DNA of 7,105 nt from Thiorhodovibrio sp. GTDB lineage: Bacteria > Pseudomonadota > Gammaproteobacteria > Chromatiales > Chromatiaceae. Shown here piece after piece: positions 1-5,572 of this stretch. The notes under the pieces were generated by a model. The model saw only the letters and a program-made list of their open reading frames with translations, had not been told where the DNA came from and searched no databases. The stretch is from assembly GCA_007128075.1 (NCBI GenBank), contig SKYD01000289.1, forward strand, positions 1 to 7,105. Reading direction: 5' to 3'. Numbering within the stretch: position 1 is the first letter of the stretch; each line of letters starts with the position of its first letter. A program made the position numbers and the translations under genes.

Positions 1-1245
1 ATTATCGGTGCGCTGGTGCTGATTGCGGTGGCGACTGCCAACAATATGATGACCCGCGAGCCGCTGGCAAAAGCCAATGGACTGGCAATCAGCGGGCGCA
101 ATCTGGTCAGTGGCAATCTGCGCAACTCTGAGGCGATGGAGGCGATGGGGATGCGCACCAACATGCGCGACCGCTGGCTGGAACAGCACAAAGAGCTATT
201 AAAACTCCAAGCACTGGCAAGTGACCGCGCCGGGGTGTTAACCAGCTTGAGTAAAACCCTGCGCATCACTTTGCAGTCGATGACCTTGGGGCTGGGTGCT
301 TTTCTTGCCATCAGCCACGAGATCACCCCCGGAATGATGATCGCTGGCTCGATCATTTTAGGGCGCGCCCTGGCTCCGATTGATCTGTTGATCGGCAGTT
401 GGAAAGGCTTTTTATCAGCGCGGTCAGCCTATCGACGGCTGCAAGATCTGCTGCAAGCGATTCCGGCGCGCCAGCGGGCGATGAGCCTGCCACCTCCCGA
501 TGGGCGGCTGAGTGTGGAAAATGTGGTCGCAGCCCCGCCCGGGGTGCAGTTTCCGGTGTTGCGCGGGGTGCGTTTTGAGGTCGAGCCAGGCGAGATCGTC
601 GGCATCATCGGCCCCAGTGCGGCAGGTAAATCGACGCTGGCGCGGGTGCTGCTGGGGGTGTGGCCGATTGCCTCGGGCAAGGTGCGCTTGAGCGGTGCCG
701 ACATTAGCCAATGGAACCGTGAAGAGCTTGGCCCGCATGTTGGCTATCTGCCGCAAGACATTGAGCTATTTAATGGTACTGTGGGTGAGAATATCGCCCG
801 CTTCGGGGCAGTGGATGCCGAGCAAGTGGTGGCTGCTGCCAAGCGCGCCCAGGTGCATGAGATGATTCTGCGCCTGCCCAAAGGCTACGACACCCCGGTT
901 GGCGATGGCGGAGCGGTGCTCTCAGGTGGCCAACGCCAGCGCATCGGGTTGGCGCGTGCGATGTATGGACGACCGGTGTTTGTAATTCTCGATGAGCCAA
1001 ACTCCAATCTCGACGACCAAGGCGAGGCGGCGCTGGTTAAAGCCATTGCCCAGCTCAAAGCCGAAGGCTCGACGGTGCTATTGATCACCCATCGGCTCAA
1101 TGTACTCAACAGCGTGGATAAAATCGTGGTGCTGCGCGAGGGCATGGTCGAGGCCTTTGGCGAGCGCGATCAGGTCTTGGCACAGTTTGCGCGTCCCACA
1201 GCGGTGCCACGGCCGGCGTTGAAAAGCTCAACCGCCATTGCATGA
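1..1245 (+). CDS. Type I secretion ABC transporter (permease/ATPase), PrtD type, 5'-truncated by window edge
   Basis: Inner-membrane ATPase that would power export of a protein substrate through a type I system with a membrane fusion protein and a TolC-like channel. The reading frame is open from base 1; 414 residues are visible, and members of this family run to about 560-590, so roughly 150-170 N-terminal residues are missing. Visible residues 1-14 look like the end of a membrane helix, and two more hydrophobic segments follow (about 85-125). The nucleotide-binding domain is complete: Walker A GPSAAGKST (nt 610-636), Q-loop Gln in YLPQD (754), signature LSGGQ (919-933), Walker B Asp-Glu (991-996) and switch His in LLITHR (1090). 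The AAGKS Walker A and the EPNSNLD after Walker B are typical of PrtD/HasD/AprD exporters. The usual downstream membrane-fusion gene is absent; the next gene encodes an L,D-transpeptidase. The substrate cannot be told. Confidence 0.9.
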   Translation: MIGALVLIAVATANNMMTREPLAKANGLAISGRNLVSGNLRNSEAMEAMGMRTNMRDRWLEQHKELLKLQALASDRAGVLTSLSKTLRITLQSMTLGLGAFLAISHEITPGMMIAGSIILGRALAPIDLLIGSWKGFLSARSAYRRLQDLLQAIPARQRAMSLPPPDGRLSVENVVAAPPGVQFPVLRGVRFEVEPGEIVGIIGPSAAGKSTLARVLLGVWPIASGKVRLSGADISQWNREELGPHVGYLPQDIELFNGTVGENIARFGAVDAEQVVAAAKRAQVHEMILRLPKGYDTPVGDGGAVLSGGQRQRIGLARAMYGRPVFVILDEPNSNLDDQGEAALVKAIAQLKAEGSTVLLITHRLNVLNSVDKIVVLREGMVEAFGERDQVLAQFARPTAVPRPALKSSTAIA

Positions 1246-1760
1246 TGATCCAGCGTCTTCTTCTTGGTGTGCTGCTGGTGCTGGCGGTGAGTTGCGTTCC
1301 GCGCCCACCGCCGCCGCCAGTCGATGACAGCTTTGCTGATCGGGTCATCGTTCACAAAGCAGAGCGCCGGATGGAGCTGTACAACAACAACCAACTGATT
1401 CGCGCCTATTCGATTCGTCTGGGCAAGTCACCGGTGGGACATAAGATGCAGGAAGGCGATCAACGCACCCCGGAAGGGGAGTATATTCTCGATTGGCGCA
1501 ATCCCAACAGCCGCTTTCATAAATCGATCCATATCTCTTATCCCAATGCGCGTGACCGTGCATTTGCTGAGGCGATGGGGGTCAACCCAGGCAGCCATAT
1601 TATGATCCACGGTCTACCCAATCAGGTGACATCGCCCACTCTGATCGAGGAATACATGCGCATCGACTGGACCGATGGCTGCATTGCGGTGAGCAATGAG
1701 GAGATGGACGAGATCTGGGAGCTGGTCGCTGACGGCACCCCGATCTTGATCTTGCCCTAA
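1242..1760 (+). CDS. YkuD-family L,D-transpeptidase, predicted lipoprotein
   Basis: Predicted peptidoglycan enzyme of 172 residues acting in the periplasm. YkuD enzymes form or cut links to the meso-diaminopimelate of stem peptides through a cysteine. The N-terminus has a basic start, a hydrophobic core and LAVSC, a lipobox-like site with Cys18 as the lipidated residue. Val at +2 gives no inner-membrane retention signal. A run of five prolines (22-26) follows. The YkuD domain fills the rest (about 33-172), with the signature His123-Gly ... Thr-Asp-Gly-Cys147. After the cysteine comes IAVSNEEMDEIW, not the more usual Ile-Arg; this is a recognisable YkuD subtype related in style to E. coli YafK (DpaA). 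It could therefore be a transpeptidase or an amidase that releases envelope proteins. The start at 1242 lies in an ATGA overlap with the upstream stop; a second ATG follows at 1245. It is probably translationally coupled to the exporter gene. Confidence 0.9.
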   Translation: MMIQRLLLGVLLVLAVSCVPRPPPPPVDDSFADRVIVHKAERRMELYNNNQLIRAYSIRLGKSPVGHKMQEGDQRTPEGEYILDWRNPNSRFHKSIHISYPNARDRAFAEAMGVNPGSHIMIHGLPNQVTSPTLIEEYMRIDWTDGCIAVSNEEMDEIWELVADGTPILILP

Positions 1761-2581
1761 TGGCTCTGACACTGGTTTCATTTAATGTCAACGGGGTGCG
1801 CAGTCGGCTGCACCAGTTGCAGGCGCTTAAAGAGCAGCGTGCGCCAGATCTGATTGGCATTCAGGAATCGAAGGTGGCTGATGCCGATTTTCCGATCACT
1901 GCACTCAATGCCCTCGGCTATGAGGTTCATGCACATGGTCAAAAAGGGCATTATGGGGTGGCACTGCTGACCACGCAGCCATTGCACCAGGTGGTCAAAG
2001 GACTGCCCAATGATCCACCTGATGCCCAGCGGCGGCTGATCACCGGCTATTTGCCGTGGCTTGGCGATCAACAATTGGTGGTGATCAACGGCTATTTTCC
2101 GCAAGGTGAACAGCGCGATCATCCACTGAAATTTCCTGCCAAACGGGCGTTCTATGCTGGATTGCTGGACTATCTGCGCACTCAGTTCTCGCCCCAGCAG
2201 CCGCTGGTGGTGATGGGGGATATGAATGTTGCCCCGCTCGATGCGGATATTGGCATTGGAGCCGAGAATGCCCAACGCTGGCGGCGCAGTGGCAAATGCT
2301 GCTTTTTGCCCGAAGAGCGCGAGTGGTTACAGCAACTCTGTGCCTGGGGATTGCATGACAGCTTTCGGGTGCGCCATCCTCAGCTTGACGATGCCTTTAG
2401 CTGGTTTGATTATCGCTCGCGGGGCTTTGAGCGCGAGCCAAAACGCGGACTACGGATTGATTTAATGTTAATCACTGCACCGGTGCGTGATCGCTTGCAA
2501 GATGCCGGGATCGATTATGCGATCCGCGCACTGGACAAGCCATCGGATCATTGTCCGGTGTGGATGACACTTGATGTGTGA
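1760..2581 (+). CDS. xthA: Exodeoxyribonuclease III (AP endonuclease)
   Basis: Cytoplasmic DNA repair enzyme. It cuts 5' of abasic sites, removes 3'-blocking groups and degrades one strand of duplex DNA from the 3' end. The 273 residues match E. coli exonuclease III (268) along the full length. Expected catalytic and metal-binding residues are all present: Asn9 (SFNVNG), Glu36 (IQESK), Tyr112 (INGYFPQGE), Asp154 and Asn156 (MGDMN), Asp234 (LRIDLM) and Asp263-His264 (SDH). The stretches GHYGVALLT, GKCCFLPEEREW and FSWFDYRSRGF are close copies of the E. coli sequence as I recall it. The start ATG shares its A with the previous stop (TAATG), which suggests reinitiation after the transpeptidase gene. 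No cysteine-rich or extra domain is visible. Nothing marks it as foreign. Confidence 0.97.
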   Translation: MALTLVSFNVNGVRSRLHQLQALKEQRAPDLIGIQESKVADADFPITALNALGYEVHAHGQKGHYGVALLTTQPLHQVVKGLPNDPPDAQRRLITGYLPWLGDQQLVVINGYFPQGEQRDHPLKFPAKRAFYAGLLDYLRTQFSPQQPLVVMGDMNVAPLDADIGIGAENAQRWRRSGKCCFLPEEREWLQQLCAWGLHDSFRVRHPQLDDAFSWFDYRSRGFEREPKRGLRIDLMLITAPVRDRLQDAGIDYAIRALDKPSDHCPVWMTLDV

Positions 2582-2585
2582 GAGG
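2581..2585 (+). promoter_or_regulatory. Ribosome binding site for the SUMF1-like lipoprotein gene
   Basis: AGAGG, beginning at the last base of the xthA stop codon and ending 8 bases before the ATG at 2594. It supports that start, which also gives a well-formed lipoprotein signal peptide. Confidence 0.6.
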
Positions 2586-2593
2586 CAACCACC

Positions 2594-3346
2594 ATGCTGA
2601 AACGCTTTTATCATTTAAGACCAATGCTCGCTGTTGGGCTGGCGCTGCTACTCACTGGCTGTGAATTTGGCGCGACCTTTGAAGACCCGCATCTGGTGCC
2701 GCTCAAGGGCGGCTGCTATCAGATGGGCAGCCATGTCGATGACCTCAATCGCCGCGACAATGAACGATTGCACGAGGTTTGCGTCGAGGAATTTTTGATC
2801 GGCAAATACGAGGTCACTCAAAAAGAATGGCGGGCGATCATGCGCCGCAATCCGTCGCGCTTTGCCAAATGCCCCGATTGTCCGGTGGAGTCGGTGAGTT
2901 GGTACGATGCCATGGACTATATAGAACGACTCAACGAGCGCACCGGCAAAAATTATCGGCTACCCACCGAGGCCGAATGGGAATATGCCTGTCGTGCTGG
3001 AGGTCAGCCAGATCGTTATTGTGGCAGCGAACTCGCCGATGCGGTGGCCTGGTTTGCCAACAACAGCGATGGTACGCCTCAGGATGTTGGCACTAGGCAA
3101 GCCAATGATGCCACCTTGCATGACATGAGCGGCAATGTTTGGGAGTGGACTTGTTCACTTTATGATGCCGACTATACTGGCGGTGAGCAGCGCTGTGCTG
3201 ATTTTCGTCACCCCGGACCGCGGGTCTTTCGCGGTGGCTCGTGGGAAAATAGCGAGCATCGACTGCGGGCGGCTGCCCGTTATCGAACGATTCCAGCGCA
3301 ACACAGCAGCACAATTGGCTTGCGTTTAGCGCATGATGTTGAATAA
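2594..3346 (+). CDS. SUMF1/formylglycine-generating-enzyme-like lipoprotein, oxidase cysteines absent
   Basis: A 250-residue protein. Residues 1-23 form a lipoprotein signal peptide with lipobox LLTGC (Cys23); Glu at +2 favours outer-membrane sorting. Residues about 34-248 form one FGE-sulfatase domain: GGCYQMGS (39-46), FLIGKYEVTQKEW (67-79), PVESVSWYDA (97-106), YRLPTEAEWEYACRAG (121-136), DMSGNVWEWT (177-186) and FRGGSWEN (212-219). In true formylglycine-generating enzymes two cysteines follow the GGS(W/Y) motif and carry out the oxidation; the matching positions here are about Asn219 and Leu224, so sulfatase-activating activity is not expected. The mature part has eight further cysteines (41, 63, 93, 96, 133, 143, 187, 201), an even number that would suit disulfides in the periplasm. 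Known relatives of this fold without the cysteines serve as binding or other enzymatic modules (EgtB, PvdO and others). The real role is unknown. Confidence 0.88.
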   Translation: MLKRFYHLRPMLAVGLALLLTGCEFGATFEDPHLVPLKGGCYQMGSHVDDLNRRDNERLHEVCVEEFLIGKYEVTQKEWRAIMRRNPSRFAKCPDCPVESVSWYDAMDYIERLNERTGKNYRLPTEAEWEYACRAGGQPDRYCGSELADAVAWFANNSDGTPQDVGTRQANDATLHDMSGNVWEWTCSLYDADYTGGEQRCADFRHPGPRVFRGGSWENSEHRLRAAARYRTIPAQHSSTIGLRLAHDVE

Positions 3347-3351
3347 TTTAG

Positions 3352-3356
3352 GGTGA
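3352..3356 (+). promoter_or_regulatory. Ribosome binding site that decides the mazG start
   Basis: GGTGA matches the 3' side of the consensus Shine-Dalgarno and ends 8 bases before ATG 3365. The in-frame GTG codons at 3353 and 3359 lie in or beside this element and have no comparable site of their own, so ATG 3365 is preferred. Confidence 0.5.
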
Positions 3357-3364
3357 CTGTGACC

Positions 3365-4213
3365 ATGACCACCGCCTCGCATTCAGTGAATCTGGATCAG
3401 ATCGAAGAGGATCTTGATGCCCACCGCCAGATCGAGACTCTGTTAGCCATTGTGGCGCGGCTGCGTGACCCGGTGCATGGTTGTGTTTGGGATATCAAGC
3501 AAACTTTTATGTCGATTCTGCCCTATACCTTAGAAGAGGCCTATGAGGTCGCTGAGGCAATTGAGCAGGACGATATGTTTGAGTTGCGCGAGGAACTCGG
3601 CGATCTGTTGTATCAGGTGGCGATCTATGCTCGCATGGCCGAGGAGCGCGGGGCGTTTGAGTTTGCAGATGTAGTGCAAGCAATCGTCGCTAAGATGATC
3701 CGCCGTCATCCGCATGTGTTTGGCGATGCGCATATTGTCTCGGAAGATGAGGCGCGTCTGAATTGGGAGCGCGCCAAAGCCGCCGAACGGGCTGCTAAAG
3801 GCGAGCGCGAGCATATCAGCGCCCTCGATGGTGTGGCTCAAGCACTGCCCGCACTGGTGCGCGCTGAAAAATTACAAAAACGCGCCGCCCATGTCGGGTT
3901 TGATTGGGACAATCTCGATGAAGTAGTTGCCAAGGTGCGCGAGGAGCTTGTTGAGTGCGAACAGGCGATAGCCAACCGCGATGGCTTTAATGCCCGCGTC
4001 CACGAGGTTGGCGATCTTTTATTTTCCTGCGTCAATCTCGCCCGTCATCTTGGTGTCGATGCCGAACAGGCGTTACGGGCAGCGAATCATCGTTTTGAAC
4101 GCCGCTTTCATCGCGTTGAGGTGTGTTTGCGTGCGGCTGGACAAGAGCCATCACCCGAGCTGCGCAGCCGCATGAATCAGCTCTGGGAAACCATTAAGCA
4201 CGAGGTGGGTTGA
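3365..4213 (+). CDS. mazG: Nucleoside triphosphate pyrophosphohydrolase MazG
   Basis: Cytoplasmic all-alpha NTP pyrophosphohydrolase, releasing NMP and PPi. In E. coli it cleans the pool of non-canonical nucleotides and affects (p)ppGpp and MazEF-linked survival. From ATG 3365 it has 282 residues, in the classic two-domain form. The N-terminal MazG domain carries EEAYE (57-61) with E77-x-x-D80 (EELGD). The C-terminal domain carries EELVE (193-197) with E214-x-x-D217 (EVGD). Both metal-binding sets are thus intact. Family landmarks RRHPHVFGD (113-121), LPALVRAEKLQKRAA (161-175) and VGFDW (177-181) are present. The usual CPWD motif reads CVWD (40-43), and about 20 extra residues precede the region where E. 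coli MazG begins. The gene follows the SUMF1-like gene by 18 bases, and its stop overlaps the MFS start. GTG 3353 would add four residues. Confidence 0.95.
   Translation: MTTASHSVNLDQIEEDLDAHRQIETLLAIVARLRDPVHGCVWDIKQTFMSILPYTLEEAYEVAEAIEQDDMFELREELGDLLYQVAIYARMAEERGAFEFADVVQAIVAKMIRRHPHVFGDAHIVSEDEARLNWERAKAAERAAKGEREHISALDGVAQALPALVRAEKLQKRAAHVGFDWDNLDEVVAKVREELVECEQAIANRDGFNARVHEVGDLLFSCVNLARHLGVDAEQALRAANHRFERRFHRVEVCLRAAGQEPSPELRSRMNQLWETIKHEVG
4202..4207 (+). promoter_or_regulatory. Ribosome binding site for the MFS transporter gene
   Basis: GAGGTG inside the last codons of mazG, 5 bases before ATG 4213. It favours ATG 4213 over the in-frame TTG at 4210. Confidence 0.6.
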
Positions 4214-5529
4214 TGAGCGAGCATGTGAGTCACCGGATCGGCCCGATTCATCTCGCCCCCGAGGTGCTACCGCGCCATGCCTGGACTTTTTTACTGGTCG
4301 CCTTTTTCTCGATTGGTCTGATGACCTTTATCGGGGTTGGTCAGACCTATGTGCTCAACGCCCATCTTGGCGTACCCCAAGAACAGCAAGGCGTGATCAG
4401 CAGTTATCTGATTTTTTTAACCGAAGTGGTGACGCTGCTGCTGTTTTTGCCTGCCGGCATTTTGATTGATCGCATTGGGCGGCGTTCGATCTATGCCCTG
4501 GGCTTTGTGTTTTTAGGGCTGACCTATGTGCTCTATCCCTTAGCGCAATCGGTGAATGAGCTGTATTTTTACCGGGTGATCTATGGGCTGGGCGTGGTGG
4601 CGGTCGCCGGTGCGTTATCGACGGTGCTGGTGGATTATCCGGCTGAACACTCGCGTGGCAAATTGGTGGCAATCATCGGGGTGCTCAGTGGACTCGGCAT
4701 TGTGGTGATTAATCAAGGCTTTGGGATGCTGCCCGAGGTGCTCACTGATGCTGGCTACAGCGGAATTGCTGCTGGACGCATCACCCATTTTGTGATTACG
4801 GCATTGTGTATTATGATTGCTGGGATCGTGATGCTAGGGCTGCGCCCGGGGATTCCAATTCAGCGCAAAGACCGCCCGTCAGCGCGTGAATTGTTTCGCG
4901 GTGGCTTTGCTGCGGCACGCAATCCGCGCATTGCGCTGGCGTATTCAGCCGCCTTTATTGCCCGTGGCGATCAATCGGTCAATGCCTTGTTTTTGATTCT
5001 ATGGGGCACCCATGCCGGGCAGGCGTTGGGCATGGAGACTGCCGAGGCAGTCAAGCATGGCACGATGATTTTTGTTATCACCCAGTTGTCGGCCTTGGTG
5101 TGGGCACCGATTTTAGGGCCGGTGCTGGATCGCATTGATCGTGTCACCGCGCTGGCAATCTGTATGGTGTTGGCAGCGATTGGCAACATCGCCCCGCTGT
5201 TGTTAGCCGATCCGCTCTCCGACTATGGCCTAATCTTTTTTATCCTACTTGGCATCGGTCAGATTAGCGTGTTTCTGAGTGCTCAGTCGCTGATTGGTCA
5301 AGAAGCTCCCGAAAAACAGCGTGGCTCGATCTTGGGCGCGTTTAATGTGTCGGGCGCAATTGGCATCATGCTCATTACCCTCGCTGGCGGCTATCTGTAT
5401 GATGCGGTTGATCCGCGTGCGCCCTTTGTGGTGGTGGGGATTGTCAATATCCTGCTGTTTGTCGCCAGTGCCCTGGTGCGCTGGCATCAAGGGCCGCAAC
5501 TGAGCGTCCCAAAGCAACCGCGCTTATAG
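4213..5529 (+). CDS. Major facilitator superfamily (MFS) transporter, substrate unknown
   Basis: Integral inner-membrane secondary carrier of 438 residues, the usual size for a 12-helix MFS protein. Hydrophobic segments recur throughout, the first at about 24-48 and 61-83. The loop between helices 2 and 3 carries motif A, GILIDRIGRR (82-91), the hallmark of the superfamily. A degenerate copy (GPVLDRIDR) sits at the equivalent place in the second half, as expected from the internal duplication. The hydrophilic central loop (around RPGIPIQRKDRPSARE) separates the halves. Nothing in the sequence identifies the substrate, and I cannot say whether it imports or exports. The start ATG overlaps the mazG stop (TGATG) and has a good ribosome binding site, so it is probably coupled to mazG. 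No clear terminator follows the TAG stop. Confidence 0.9.
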   Translation: MSEHVSHRIGPIHLAPEVLPRHAWTFLLVAFFSIGLMTFIGVGQTYVLNAHLGVPQEQQGVISSYLIFLTEVVTLLLFLPAGILIDRIGRRSIYALGFVFLGLTYVLYPLAQSVNELYFYRVIYGLGVVAVAGALSTVLVDYPAEHSRGKLVAIIGVLSGLGIVVINQGFGMLPEVLTDAGYSGIAAGRITHFVITALCIMIAGIVMLGLRPGIPIQRKDRPSARELFRGGFAAARNPRIALAYSAAFIARGDQSVNALFLILWGTHAGQALGMETAEAVKHGTMIFVITQLSALVWAPILGPVLDRIDRVTALAICMVLAAIGNIAPLLLADPLSDYGLIFFILLGIGQISVFLSAQSLIGQEAPEKQRGSILGAFNVSGAIGIMLITLAGGYLYDAVDPRAPFVVVGIVNILLFVASALVRWHQGPQLSVPKQPRL

Positions 5530-5572
5530 CTATGATTGTTTTAAATAATCAAACAACAAAGAGTGGTTTTTT
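5530..5572 (+). promoter_or_regulatory. AT-rich intergenic leader before uup, possible weak promoter
   Basis: The longest gap in the window (43 bases) is far richer in A+T than the flanking genes. It contains AATAAT (5544-5549) and TATGAT (5531-5536), each five of six matches to a sigma-70 -10 box, but no convincing -35 box at 15-18 bases upstream. TTGTTT (5536-5541) and AAACAA (5551-5556) form a 6-bp A/T-dominated inverted repeat with a 9-base loop. A weak ribosome binding site, GAGTGG (5561-5566), is followed by six T residues directly before the ATG. A separate start for uup here is plausible but unproven. Confidence 0.25.

Noticed and set aside
16..18. GTG at 16 as the true start of the ABC transporter gene
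   Set aside because: The frame is open to base 1 and family members have about 150-170 more N-terminal residues, including further membrane helices. The start lies upstream of the window.
1778..2275. Open frame of 165 codons on the minus strand opposite xthA
   Set aside because: It lies wholly within a strongly conserved xthA gene, and its translation shows no recognisable domain. It is a shadow frame.
2594..3346. Calling the SUMF1-like protein a sulfatase-modifying (formylglycine-generating) enzyme
   Set aside because: The catalytic cysteine pair after GGS(W/Y) is missing and no sulfatase is encoded in the window.
4210..4212. TTG at 4210 as the MFS start
   Set aside because: ATG 4213 directly follows, with GAGGTG at a suitable distance and a typical TGATG coupling overlap.
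5536..5556. Inverted repeat TTGTTT/AAACAA as a rho-independent terminator after the MFS gene
   Set aside because: The stem is 6 bp, almost all A-T, and no T-run follows it directly; the six T residues come 10 bases later at 5567-5572. It would be too weak for intrinsic termination.
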